From VXNE01 sp965116625 (GTDB taxonomy: Bacteria > Pseudomonadota > Gammaproteobacteria > Pseudomonadales > Azotimanducaceae): a stretch of DNA of 64,000 bases. Shown here one piece after another: positions 44,124-52,976 of the stretch. A program made the position numbers and the translations under genes. Location: contig OZ220717.1 in assembly GCA_965116625.1 (NCBI GenBank), forward strand, positions 1,240,001-1,304,000. The letters run 5' to 3'. A model generated the notes under the pieces. The model had not been told where the DNA came from and did not search any database. It saw only the letters and a list, made by a program, of their open reading frames with translations. Each line of letters starts with the position of its first letter. Position 1 is the first letter of the stretch.

Positions 44124-45116
44124 ATGATCGAGTTCGCCGTGTTTGGCGCCGGCAGAATCGGCACGGTCCATGCCGGGAACCTGCACAGGCATCCCGGTGC
44201 GCGGGTGCGCTATGTCATCGATGTAGATGCAGGCGCCGCGGCAGATCTTGCCGCATCCTGCGGCGCTCGTGTTGCTTCCACCACGGATGCCTTGGCGGAC
44301 AGGGACGTGGCCGCCGTCGTCATCGCGACATCAACCGATACGCACACCGGCCTGATCAGCCGGGCGGCGGCGGCTCGCAAAGCCATCTTCTGCGAAAAAC
44401 CGATCGATCTGGATATTGGCAGGGCCCGCGAGGCGATAGATGCGGTCGAGCGTCACGGCGTGCAGTTCGCTATCGGATTCCAACGCCGGCACGACCCGTC
44501 ATTCCGGAAAGTAAAGGATGGGGTTGCCGCCGGTGCGGTCGGGTCGGTTGAGTACGTGGGCATAACGAGCCGCGACCCCGCACCGCCGCCGGCGGACTAT
44601 ATCGCGCGCTCGGGCGGCCTGTTTCGGGACATGATGATCCATGACTTCGACATGGCGCGATGGCTGGTCGGTGAAGAGCCCGTCGTGGTATTCGCCGCGG
44701 GCAGCGTACTGTTCGACCGAAACATCGGCGAGGCCGGCGACATCGACAGCGCCGTCGCACTGCTCAAGACCCAAAGCGGCAAGCTCTGTTCGATCAGCAA
44801 CGCGCGACGCAGCAGCCATGGCTACGATCAGCGCATCGAAGTGTTCGGATCAGCCGGCATGCTGCAGGCGGGAAATGGGGTGCCAGAAGCGGTCCCGGAG
44901 GCCGACGCATCCGGTTCCGATAGCAATGCCGATGTGCCTTTCTTCCTGCGGCGCTACGAGGACGCCTACCGAATACAGATCGACCGGTTCCTGAGGCGCC
45001 TGAACGGAGAAGCGGTAGAACTTGCCGATGGTGTCGACGGTCTCAGAGCACTGATCCTGGCCGATTGCGCCCAGAAATCAATGCTTGACGGCCATCCGGT
45101 GGCCGTGGATCCGTAG
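44124..45116 (+). CDS. iolG: Inositol 2-dehydrogenase-like oxidoreductase (Gfo/Idh/MocA family)
   Basis: A 330-residue NAD-dependent dehydrogenase: FAVFGAGRIGTVHAGNL at the N-terminus, FCEKPIDLD with the catalytic Lys near 95, and GGLFRDMMIHDFDMARWL near 165 carrying the Asp/His pair. This motif order and length match myo-inositol 2-dehydrogenases (IolG), which form scyllo-inosose. Presence of iolB, iolD and iolE downstream supports the assignment; a scyllo-inositol or related polyol dehydrogenase is the alternative. ATG 44124 is chosen over a GTG three codons earlier. Confidence 0.87.
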   Translation: MIEFAVFGAGRIGTVHAGNLHRHPGARVRYVIDVDAGAAADLAASCGARVASTTDALADRDVAAVVIATSTDTHTGLISRAAAARKAIFCEKPIDLDIGRAREAIDAVERHGVQFAIGFQRRHDPSFRKVKDGVAAGAVGSVEYVGITSRDPAPPPADYIARSGGLFRDMMIHDFDMARWLVGEEPVVVFAAGSVLFDRNIGEAGDIDSAVALLKTQSGKLCSISNARRSSHGYDQRIEVFGSAGMLQAGNGVPEAVPEADASGSDSNADVPFFLRRYEDAYRIQIDRFLRRLNGEAVELADGVDGLRALILADCAQKSMLDGHPVAVDP

Positions 45117-45202
45117 CGGTCTGTCTGACCGCGACCATTGTCCGGGCCCGGCCAGGCTGTTATCTTCGGGGGTCGGACATTTGACTGTAGGCGGCGATTA
45201 CC

Positions 45203-45733
45203 GTGACGAGTCAAACTTTTAGTGCCGATGATGCACATAGCGTAGCGGCATCGCGCAGTGTCCAGGCCGGGCGAACCACTGTGCTTTGGATTTGGGGCGC
45301 CAGCTCATTGGCGTTGTTCGTCCCCGCGCTGGCCGGTGGGCTCGGGAGCGTAGCCATCTTGATTGCGGTTACGCTGGCTTTTGCCGTGTTGACCAGTTTG
45401 ACGCTACGCGCCACGGTAGAGATCGACTCCGACAACCGGCTCACGATCCGATACCTCGTCTACTCTTTCTCGGACGAACTGGAGAACATCCGGGCCGGCG
45501 CAACACCCAAATTCGACTTCCGGCGTGATGACAACCTCGGTGTCAAGAAGCTATATCGGGGAACGCGATTGCCATGCTTCAAGGTGGGCTGGTTCGTACT
45601 GCGAAACGGCAAAGTCGCCTTCGTCTGTGTAAGCCGTAAACGAAGAGCGCGAGCACTCGTAACACGCGATGGTTGTTACATTCTCGTCGACCCCCGTATT
45701 GCACGCTGGATCCAGTCAGCCGCCACTCAATAG
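45203..45733 (+). CDS. Membrane protein with PH-like domain, unknown function
   Basis: The 176-residue protein has two closely spaced hydrophobic helices (about 28-47 and 49-68) and a C-terminal soluble part of mostly beta strands (VEIDSDNRLTIRYLVYSFSDELENIR to GCYILVDPRIARWIQ) that resembles bacterial PH-like domains of small membrane proteins. No enzyme motif is seen. It starts with GTG. It lies between iolG and the second dehydrogenase but is not obviously related to inositol use. Confidence 0.6.
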   Translation: MTSQTFSADDAHSVAASRSVQAGRTTVLWIWGASSLALFVPALAGGLGSVAILIAVTLAFAVLTSLTLRATVEIDSDNRLTIRYLVYSFSDELENIRAGATPKFDFRRDDNLGVKKLYRGTRLPCFKVGWFVLRNGKVAFVCVSRKRRARALVTRDGCYILVDPRIARWIQSAATQ

Positions 45734-45780
45734 CGAGTGGAGTCGATCTGCGCCTACCCCTTAACGGCGATGGAAGTGCC

Positions 45781-45883
45781 CCACAGCCGTCGCCTACGGC
45801 TCCGCCTGTGGCCCGGACCCGCTCGCCGCCCATGGAACAATCGCCCCGGGTCGCTGGCGCGCCCCGGATGCGTTTGTTCCATG
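45781..45883 (+). promoter_or_regulatory. Two successive hairpins upstream of the second dehydrogenase gene
   Basis: The first hairpin pairs CCACAG (45781-45786) with CTGTGG (45806-45811), with further pairing inside around GCCGTCGCC/GGC. The second pairs CATGGAACAA (45831-45840) with TTGTTCCATG (45874-45883), a perfect ten-base inverted repeat enclosing 33 GC-rich bases. They end five bases before the ATG at 45888. They could act as an attenuator or as a terminator-like barrier; there is no U-run. Confidence 0.5.
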
Positions 45884-45887
45884 CGAG

Positions 45888-47114
45888 ATGATTCAGCCGA
45901 CCAGCCGGATTCCTTGGGACTCGGGTGCTGAATTGAAGTTCGCACTCATTGGCGCCGGGGTCATGGGCAAGGCGCACGCCATCGCGCTGCGCTCCGTTGC
46001 GACCGTGTTTCCGGATGTGCCCGTGCCGGTCCGTGAGATCCTGGCGGACGTGGACGGGTCGCGTGCCGAACAGCACGCAAGGGCCTGGGGCTTTCGCCAT
46101 GCCACGGACGACTGGCTGTCCGCCTGCCTCGCTCCAGAAGTCGACGTGGTGGACATCTGTACGCCGAATCATCTGCACAAGAAGATGGTGCTGGCTGCCA
46201 TCGGAGCCGGCAAACACGTGTACTGCGAGAAACCCTTAGGACTTGACGGCGCCGAGGCCGCCTCGATGTATCTGGCGGCCAGAGACGCCGGTGCGAAAAC
46301 GGCAGTTGGCTTCAACTACACGTGCAACCCGATGATACGCCTGGCGCGCTCGATCGTTGAGTCAGGCGAGTTGGGCGACCTGGTCAGCTTTCGCGGCAGC
46401 TTCGAGGAAGACTATCTCGGCGATCCACAGGCGCCGTTCAGCTGGCGATGTGCGCGAAGCACGGCTGGCAGCGGCGCACTCAACGATCTGGGTTCGCACC
46501 TGATTCACCTGGCCCACTTCCTGGTCGGCCGCCTCGCGTCCGTATACGGAAACCTGACCACCGTTTACCGGCAACGGCCGGACCCGAACGGCAGCGGGTG
46601 GCGAGAGGTCGAGAACGAAGACATGGCGCAGGTGCTCTTGCAGTTCGAATCGGGCATGCCCGGCACGTTTGAAATCAGCCGGGTTGCCACCGGCAGGAAG
46701 TGCGGATTGTCGTTTCACCTGACGGGGAGCCGCGGGTCGCTGGAATTCGATCAGGTCCGCATGAACGAATTGCGGGTTTACCGGGAGGCGGATCGCTCCG
46801 GCCAGGCCGGATACCAGACCATCCTCGCCGGGCCGGAACACGCCGACTACGAGAATTTCTGCCCGGCGCCCGGTCACGGCCTAGGCATCAATGACCTGAA
46901 GGTAATCGAGTTGAGGAACGTGCTGGCAGGCATCACCCACGACCGGGCAATCGAAGCGGATTTCGAGGAGGGGTGGCGTGTTCAGGCGGTCATCGACGCC
47001 ATCGAGGAGTCCGACAGGAACCGGTGCTGGACATCGCCGGGTACGACGCCGCTAATGGCGGTGCCGGCGACAGGGGATGGACAGGGGACCGCAGTGCATT
47101 CGAGGGGACAATGA
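45888..47114 (+). CDS. Gfo/Idh/MocA family oxidoreductase (second inositol-cluster dehydrogenase)
   Basis: A 408-residue Rossmann-fold dehydrogenase: FALIGAGVMGKAHAIAL, VDICTPNHLHKKMVLAAI, YCEKPLGLDGAEA (catalytic Lys), and GALNDLGSHLIHLAHFLVG with the conserved Asp/His. It is longer than IolG and resembles dehydrogenases of scyllo-inositol or sugar derivatives often found in iol clusters. The final 25 residues look poorly conserved. Its TGA overlaps the iolB ATG by four bases (47111-47114), so the two are translationally coupled. Start could instead be the TTG at 45933, which would begin directly at LKFALIGAG. Confidence 0.86.
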   Translation: MIQPTSRIPWDSGAELKFALIGAGVMGKAHAIALRSVATVFPDVPVPVREILADVDGSRAEQHARAWGFRHATDDWLSACLAPEVDVVDICTPNHLHKKMVLAAIGAGKHVYCEKPLGLDGAEAASMYLAARDAGAKTAVGFNYTCNPMIRLARSIVESGELGDLVSFRGSFEEDYLGDPQAPFSWRCARSTAGSGALNDLGSHLIHLAHFLVGRLASVYGNLTTVYRQRPDPNGSGWREVENEDMAQVLLQFESGMPGTFEISRVATGRKCGLSFHLTGSRGSLEFDQVRMNELRVYREADRSGQAGYQTILAGPEHADYENFCPAPGHGLGINDLKVIELRNVLAGITHDRAIEADFEEGWRVQAVIDAIEESDRNRCWTSPGTTPLMAVPATGDGQGTAVHSRGQ

Positions 47115-47917
47115 CCTTACACATCACGGAAAATCGAGACGGATTCGCGAGCGGCCAGACGACTATTACCCGCTACGACGAAGAAGAAGACAACACCGGT
47201 ATCGCCCTGGCTGTCGTGAAGGTGGCCGCGGGCGAGTCCGTGACGTTGGACGCTGAGTGCGAAACAGCCTGGCTGCTCATGCGCGGAAACGTGCATGGCC
47301 GAGCCGGTGGTCTGGAGTTTGCGTTCGAACGCACATCACTGTTCGATGAATCGTCAAGTTGCATTCACGTATCGGCGAACACCGCCGTCGACATGCACTG
47401 TACCGAGGACACCGAGTTCACCGTCTACCGTTGCGACAACAGGCGCGAGTTCGAGACGCGCATCTACCGCCCCGAGGACGTTGCCAACGAGCCGCGCGGC
47501 AAGGGCCAGGTAAACGACCGTTGCCTTCGCTACGTGCGGACGATATTCGACGGCACCAATGCACCGGCCGAAGCCGAGCTGGTACTCGGAGAAGTCGTTA
47601 CCTTTCAGGGCGGCTGGTCGAGCTATCCCCCTCACCATCACCCTCAGCCGGAGATCTATCATTACCGCTTCACCGAGCCGCAGGGCTATGGCCACGCGGA
47701 ACTCGGCGAGACTGTTCTGAAAGTCCGAAACTACGACACGGTCAAGATTCTCGACGAGAAGGATCACGCGCAGTGCGCGGCGCCTGGCTATGGCATGTAC
47801 TACTCCTGGGTCATCCGGCACCTTCCCGGCAACCCGTATACGGTGCCCGATTTCACGGAGGAGCACGCCTGGGTCATGAGTCCGGAACAGTCTTTCTGGG
47901 ACCCGGACACGAAGTAA
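47111..47917 (+). CDS. iolB: 5-deoxy-glucuronate isomerase
   Basis: The 268-residue cupin protein isomerises 5-deoxy-D-glucuronate to 5-dehydro-2-deoxy-D-gluconate in myo-inositol breakdown. It shows the double cupin layout with the metal-binding PPHHHPQPEIYHYRF near residue 178 and later histidines in SWVIRHLPGNPYTVPDF, both typical of IolB. The ATG at 47111 has GAGGGG five bases upstream and overlaps the previous stop. Length is normal. The roughly 110 bases before iolD show nothing recognisable beyond a run of seven G next to its ribosome site. Confidence 0.93.
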   Translation: MTLHITENRDGFASGQTTITRYDEEEDNTGIALAVVKVAAGESVTLDAECETAWLLMRGNVHGRAGGLEFAFERTSLFDESSSCIHVSANTAVDMHCTEDTEFTVYRCDNRREFETRIYRPEDVANEPRGKGQVNDRCLRYVRTIFDGTNAPAEAELVLGEVVTFQGGWSSYPPHHHPQPEIYHYRFTEPQGYGHAELGETVLKVRNYDTVKILDEKDHAQCAAPGYGMYYSWVIRHLPGNPYTVPDFTEEHAWVMSPEQSFWDPDTK

Positions 47918-48025
47918 CCGCCGCGCGGACAACGGGTTTTCGTGGTGGTGTCTCGAACCGAAAACAGGTCGGCAACGGGCCGCAATGACGGCTCGGCCGG
48001 GGATGAGTAAGACGGGGGGGTTGGT

Positions 48026-49870
48026 GTGTCCGAAAAAGTCAGGTTGACAATGGCCCAGGCGCTGGTGCGCTATCTGCTGGCGCAGCGATCGGTGGTGGAT
48101 GACAGCGAACAGGCGCTGTTTGCCGGCATGTTCGCAATATTCGGACACGGCAATGTGGCAGGACTGGGAGAAGCCCTGGATCAATCGCGGGATCGGCTGC
48201 CGGTGTTTCGCGCCCACAACGAGCAGGCGATGGCCCATGCGGCGATCGCCTATGCGAAGGCGATGCGGCGACGCAGAATGATGGCGTGCACCACCTCCGT
48301 CGGGCCGGGTGCCACCAACATGGTGACGGCGGCCGCTGTCGCGCACCTCAACCGTCTGCCGGTGCTGCTGCTGCCCGGCGATGCCTTCGCTTCACGGCTG
48401 CCGGACCCGGTGCTGCAGCAGGTGGAGAACTTTTCCGATCCCACCGTTACCGCCAATGACTGTTTCAAGCCCGTTTCGCGCTACTTCGACCGGATCACGC
48501 GGCCGGAGCAATTGCTGCAAAGCCTGCCGCAGGCGCTATCGGTGCTGACCGACCCCGTGGACTGCGGCCCGGTGACACTTGCCCTGCCGCAGGACGTGCA
48601 GGCGGAAGCGTACGACTATCCCGTGTCCTTTTTCCGGCCGTCGCTGCACCGGCAGGTACGGCAACCACCGGATGCCCGGCAGTTGCAGGTTGCCGTCGAG
48701 CTGATCGCTGGAGCAGAGCGGCCGCTCATCGTTGCCGGCGGAGGCGTCCACTATTCAACAGCTTGTGACGCTCTCGGCAACCTCGCCGAACGCTTGCGCA
48801 TTCCCGTTGCCGAGACCCAGGCGGGCAAGGGCGCCCTGCCTTGGGACCACCCCTGCAACGTTGGTGCGATGGGCGTGACCGGGTCGGCAGCGGCAAACAG
48901 CCTCGCCGCCGAGGCCGATCTCATCATTGCCGTCGGCACGCGCCTGCAGGACTTCACCACCGGGTCGGGGCTCGTGATCGGCCGCGCGGATTGCAACCTG
49001 CTCAGCATCAACGTCGCACGCCACGACCTGGCCAAGCGGTCGGCGGTATCGTTGCAGTCGGACGCGCGGTGCGCACTGGAACTGCTCGATGAGCGGTTGG
49101 ACAGCACGAATCTTGCGCCCGATTGGGCCGAACGGACGCAGCGTCTTCGCAATGAATGGAGCCGCGCCGTAGCCGATGCGGTAACGAAACAGACGGGCAA
49201 TCTGCCATCCGATGCCAACGTTCTCGGTGTCGTCAACCAGGCGTTCGAAGAAAGCGCCGTGGTCGTCTGCGCCGCGGGCGGCCTTCCCGGTGAGCTGCAC
49301 AAGCTCTGGCGGGCCAGCGATCAGGACGCCTACCACGTCGAATACGGATACTCCTGCATGGGCTACGAGATTGCCGGCGGACTGGGCGTGAAGTTGGCCA
49401 GGCCGGAACGGGACGTGGTCGTCCTGGTCGGCGACGGCAGCTACCTGATGCTGAACTCGGAAATCGCCACGTCGGTCGCCCTCGGCCGGAAACTGATTGT
49501 CGTGTTGCTCGACAACGGCGGATTCGGCTGTATCGACCGATTACAGGCATCCTGCGGCACCGATGGTTACAACAACCTTCTCGACAGCAGCTATGCAACC
49601 CCCGAAGCGGCTCCGTCAATCGACTTCGCGGCCCACGCCCGCTCGCTCGGGGCACAGGCCGAAAAAGTCGACGGTATCGATGCCCTGGGCTCGGCGCTGC
49701 AGCGCGCCCGCGATGCGGAACGCACCTACGTCGTCGTGATCGACACCGACCCGACAGCGTCTACCGCGGCGGGAGGCGCCTGGTGGGACGTGCCCGTCGC
49801 AGAGGTCTCGGACAGCGTCTCGGTGGGCGCGGCTTTCGAGGATTATCGGCGGAAACTGGGCGAGCGTTGA
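48026..49870 (+). CDS. iolD: 3D-(3,5/4)-trihydroxycyclohexane-1,2-dione hydrolase
   Basis: A 614-residue thiamine-diphosphate enzyme that opens the inositol-derived ring to 5-deoxy-D-glucuronate. The catalytic Glu lies in FRAHNEQAMAHAAIA near residue 60; CTTSVGPGATNMVTAAA follows; the central domain binds nucleotide-like groups; and the C-terminal thiamine site is LVGDGSYLMLNSEIATS through LLDNGGFGCID near 470-500. Family neighbours include acetolactate synthases, but the N-terminal TMAQALVRYLLAQRS and cluster context fit IolD. The start is GTG. It is followed by iolE after 8 bases. Confidence 0.94.
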   Translation: MSEKVRLTMAQALVRYLLAQRSVVDDSEQALFAGMFAIFGHGNVAGLGEALDQSRDRLPVFRAHNEQAMAHAAIAYAKAMRRRRMMACTTSVGPGATNMVTAAAVAHLNRLPVLLLPGDAFASRLPDPVLQQVENFSDPTVTANDCFKPVSRYFDRITRPEQLLQSLPQALSVLTDPVDCGPVTLALPQDVQAEAYDYPVSFFRPSLHRQVRQPPDARQLQVAVELIAGAERPLIVAGGGVHYSTACDALGNLAERLRIPVAETQAGKGALPWDHPCNVGAMGVTGSAAANSLAAEADLIIAVGTRLQDFTTGSGLVIGRADCNLLSINVARHDLAKRSAVSLQSDARCALELLDERLDSTNLAPDWAERTQRLRNEWSRAVADAVTKQTGNLPSDANVLGVVNQAFEESAVVVCAAGGLPGELHKLWRASDQDAYHVEYGYSCMGYEIAGGLGVKLARPERDVVVLVGDGSYLMLNSEIATSVALGRKLIVVLLDNGGFGCIDRLQASCGTDGYNNLLDSSYATPEAAPSIDFAAHARSLGAQAEKVDGIDALGSALQRARDAERTYVVVIDTDPTASTAAGGAWWDVPVAEVSDSVSVGAAFEDYRRKLGER

Positions 49871-49878
49871 AGCACTCG

Positions 49879-50760
49879 ATGAACGTCTCCATCGGGGTCA
49901 ACCCGATTGTCTGGAGTAACGACGACCTGCCCCATCTCGGCGCCGAGATCAGCCTTGAAACCTGTCTGGCCGACGCAGCCGCCGCCGGCTATGCGGGAAT
50001 CGAACTCGGCGGCAAGTTTCCCCGCGATCCCGAGCGACTTGCGCCGCTGCTGGAAAGCCATGGGCTGTCGCTCATATCTGGTTGGTATGGCGCTCATCTG
50101 CTTCTGCGCGACGCCCGGGAAGAAGCAGCCGAACTCCAAAGCCACCTCGACCTTCTGAAACGCATGGGTTGCAAAGTGCTTGTCTTCGCCGAAGTCACGT
50201 CCTGCACACATGCCGAGTCCGACATCGGCATATCACGCCGGCCAAGGATGGAACCGTCGGATTGGGCGTTGTTTGCCGACAGGGTGGGCGAGCTTTCCAG
50301 GATGACTGCGGATCAGGGTGTGAAACTGGCTTACCACCATCATGTGGGCACCGTGGTGCAATCCGCCGCGGATATCGAGAGGCTGCTGGAAACCACGCCG
50401 GACGACTTGTGGCTGCTGCTGGACACCGGGCATGCGCTCTATGCGGGCGCCGATCCAGTGGCCGTTGCGCAAGACCATGGCGCCCGAATTGCCCACGTAC
50501 ACTGCAAGGACGTACGTCGAGCCATTCTGGACCGCTGCCTGAACAACGACAGCAGCTTTCCGGCGGCCATACTCGACGGTGTCTTCACGGTGCCAGGGGA
50601 CGGTTGTGTGGACTTTGAGGCCGTACTGGCAGTTTTGCGCCGAGCGGCCTACGAAGGCTGGCTGGTTGTCGAAGCGGAACAGGACCCGAGCGTGGCGCCA
50701 CCCGCCCGGTACGCGAATTTGGGTCACGACAACCTGAAGCGCATCATTGCGACCCTATAG
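49879..50760 (+). CDS. iolE: Inosose dehydratase (myo-inosose-2 dehydratase)
   Basis: The 293-residue TIM-barrel protein of the xylose-isomerase/AP-endonuclease-2 type dehydrates scyllo-inosose to the dione used by IolD. Motifs: IGVNPIVWSNDDLPHLG at the start, AGIELGGKFP (metal Glu), AYHHHVGTVV, LLLDTGHALYAG (Asp, His) and HVHCKDVR (His). These are those of IolE. ATG 49879 is preferred; a TTG at 49867 that overlaps the iolD stop is also possible. Its stop overlaps the end of the convergent phytase gene by 17 bases. Confidence 0.94.
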   Translation: MNVSIGVNPIVWSNDDLPHLGAEISLETCLADAAAAGYAGIELGGKFPRDPERLAPLLESHGLSLISGWYGAHLLLRDAREEAAELQSHLDLLKRMGCKVLVFAEVTSCTHAESDIGISRRPRMEPSDWALFADRVGELSRMTADQGVKLAYHHHVGTVVQSAADIERLLETTPDDLWLLLDTGHALYAGADPVAVAQDHGARIAHVHCKDVRRAILDRCLNNDSSFPAAILDGVFTVPGDGCVDFEAVLAVLRRAAYEGWLVVEAEQDPSVAPPARYANLGHDNLKRIIATL

Positions 50761-52858
50761 GCGCGCGCGGGTCGAATCCGGAGTAAGTTTCAAGGCCCTT
50801 CGCCGCGGCAATGCGCTGCCAGGGGACGAGCTTGAAATTCTGGCGCTCGGCCGGGGCGATGTTGCGGCCGTCCTGCGCGATGAACATGCCGTGCGCGAAT
50901 GCCGGGCCGAGGTTCGCGCTGGTGACGTCGAGGCCATCGGTTTCGGATACGCCGTCAATGCCGGCCGACGCGTCGGCAACGACGCGAAACTGTCCGAGGT
51001 AGGCGTTGTCGCCTTCGCGCCGATACACCGCGAAACTGTTGATGCCCTGATCGGAGACGACGAGGTATCCGGCCGTGCCGGCACCGTAGAAGATCGCCAT
51101 GCCCTCGATATCGCCGGCCAGGTTGCCGCCTTCGATGCCATCCACCATCGTCCTTTCCTCGCCGCCGTCAGGCTCGGCCGAGTACTTCCAGATGGCGACG
51201 TTTTCTTCACCTATGTAGAGGTGACCAGTGGCATCGTCGGCGACACAGCCTTCCGTCTGGGAGCCGACGCTGAACTCACGCACCAGTTCGGCGCCGACCC
51301 GGCCATTGCCCGCGTCTTTCAGCATCCATTGCCTGACCAGGCCATTCGTGTCGTTGACGACCACGAAGTAAAGGCCCGAGACGGGGCTTTTGTACATGCA
51401 TAGCCCGTATGGATCGGACATGCCGGTTGCGATGGTGCCGTCGGCGAGGTCGATCAGCGAACGGGTGGCTGGGTCGATGCCGTAGATACTGATCGAATCG
51501 CTCGTCCGGTTGCTGCCGGTGACGATGTCGACCGAGTTGCCGCCGAGGCTGAAGCCATAACGAACGTCGACATTGTTGATGCGCCCGTCCGCCCGTGACT
51601 GCAGCAGGCTGCCGTCGAGGTCATAGACGTTGATGCCCCGCTTCTTCTGCGAACCGATCACGATGCTGAGTTCGGGGTTGTCGGGGTGAACCCATATGGC
51701 CGCGTCGTCGGCGGCGTCTCCATAGCTCGCTACCGGATCGGTCTCCACGCTCGGGTGAACGACCGCGGTTGCGGGCGCGGCGCGTGCCGTGGGATCGCGT
51801 CCCGCGCCTCCCGGGAAATCGAGCGCCGTCACAACGTCGCCCCAGGGCAGCATCTTGTAGTTGGTGTGTTCACCGTCGTTGTCGTCATCGGTGAGCACGA
51901 GCAGGCCGTTGCCGAATTCACCGGACAGCGCCATGCCGGTCGCCGCCATGCCTTCGGTTTCATCGACGGCGCCGATCGACGCGCCCGCATCCACGCTGAA
52001 TGCGCCAACGTGAGCCAGAGAGGCGAGGTCATAGACATGCAGCCGATTCGCATCGGCGTCGGAGACGACGAGATAACCGCCACCGGCAAGCGACTCGACG
52101 ATGGCCACACCCTTGACGTCTCCTTCGAATCGGCCGTGCCGCCCGCCCAGGTCGATGAGTTCGGGTTCCCCCTCCGACTCCGGATCGGCGTTCAGCTTCC
52201 AGATGCCGACGGTCTCCTGCGAGTAGTAGATCGTCGAGTCCCTGTCATCGACGACGCAATGCCCGGCGCCATGCCCGACCGGGACGGCGCGGATCTTCCG
52301 CCCGGCCACTGAACCTTCGCTGTCGTAGAGTTCCCACTGCTGGATCGTCCCCGCGCCCGTGGCAAAGGCGTAGAACTTGCCGGTCAGCGGGCTCCGATAG
52401 GTACAGAGCCCTTCGGCATCTAGTTCGGTGGGCAATGGATCCGACGAAATCTGCCGGAGCGTCGGCCCTGATGCGTCCATTCGATAGGCGACAAGCTCCG
52501 TCGTGGCGGCATCGTAAGCAACGATGAGGGGAATGTCCTCACCGGCAAGGGGAAAGTTGTAGCGAACGTCGACCAGGCCGATGGCGCGTTCGGGCATCAC
52601 GGCGATGCGCGACCCGTCCAGACCGTAGACTTCCAGTCCTCCGTCCGGGCTGGCGCCGAGTATCAGGCTGTTCGCGGGATCCTCGGCATCGATCAGGATG
52701 GCCGGGTCACTCGCGCCGTCGGCGAGAGTGACCGTGGTCTCTGCCGCGGCGAACAGGCTGGCGGTTGCCGGTGCGTCGTCTTCGGAAAGGGAGGATTGCG
52801 GCGGTTGACAGCCCCAAAGGAATACGCTCACCATCAACACTGTCGCCAAATTTCTCAT
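50744..52858 (-). CDS. Two-domain beta-propeller phytase lipoprotein
   Basis: The 704-residue protein begins with a lipoprotein signal, TVLMVSVFLWGC (Cys near 17), predicting anchoring at the periplasm or outer membrane. It contains two beta-propeller phytase domains. The C-terminal one (about 375-700) has the standard GDAADDAAIWVHPDNPELS and KRGINVYDLDG with calcium-site acidic residues; the N-terminal one (about 45-345) is divergent, DGASDPAILIDAEDPANSL and GGLEVYGLDG. Beta-propeller phytases hydrolyse phytate (inositol hexakisphosphate) with calcium. In known dual-domain enzymes the incomplete domain assists binding. The gene faces iolE and overlaps it by 17 bases at the ends. It would supply inositol phosphates or inositol to the neighbouring transport and iol genes. 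Confidence 0.92.
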   Translation of the reverse strand: MRNLATVLMVSVFLWGCQPPQSSLSEDDAPATASLFAAAETTVTLADGASDPAILIDAEDPANSLILGASPDGGLEVYGLDGSRIAVMPERAIGLVDVRYNFPLAGEDIPLIVAYDAATTELVAYRMDASGPTLRQISSDPLPTELDAEGLCTYRSPLTGKFYAFATGAGTIQQWELYDSEGSVAGRKIRAVPVGHGAGHCVVDDRDSTIYYSQETVGIWKLNADPESEGEPELIDLGGRHGRFEGDVKGVAIVESLAGGGYLVVSDADANRLHVYDLASLAHVGAFSVDAGASIGAVDETEGMAATGMALSGEFGNGLLVLTDDDNDGEHTNYKMLPWGDVVTALDFPGGAGRDPTARAAPATAVVHPSVETDPVASYGDAADDAAIWVHPDNPELSIVIGSQKKRGINVYDLDGSLLQSRADGRINNVDVRYGFSLGGNSVDIVTGSNRTSDSISIYGIDPATRSLIDLADGTIATGMSDPYGLCMYKSPVSGLYFVVVNDTNGLVRQWMLKDAGNGRVGAELVREFSVGSQTEGCVADDATGHLYIGEENVAIWKYSAEPDGGEERTMVDGIEGGNLAGDIEGMAIFYGAGTAGYLVVSDQGINSFAVYRREGDNAYLGQFRVVADASAGIDGVSETDGLDVTSANLGPAFAHGMFIAQDGRNIAPAERQNFKLVPWQRIAAAKGLETYSGFDPRAPIGSQ

Positions 52859-52976
52859 CCTGGATTTGTCCTGATTGCCCAGCCGCGATCGCGATTATGG
52901 GGGAAACGATTCATATGTTCGATTTATTGGTCGCGTCGGCAATCGAGCGCCAGTCGCAGATGGCTTACGGCAACTC

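Noticed and set aside
48014..48020. A run of seven G before iolD as a second phase-variable tract
   Set aside because: The run is short, lies at the ribosome-site position of a GTG start and can be explained as part of an SD-like sequence; variability is much less likely than for 12 G.
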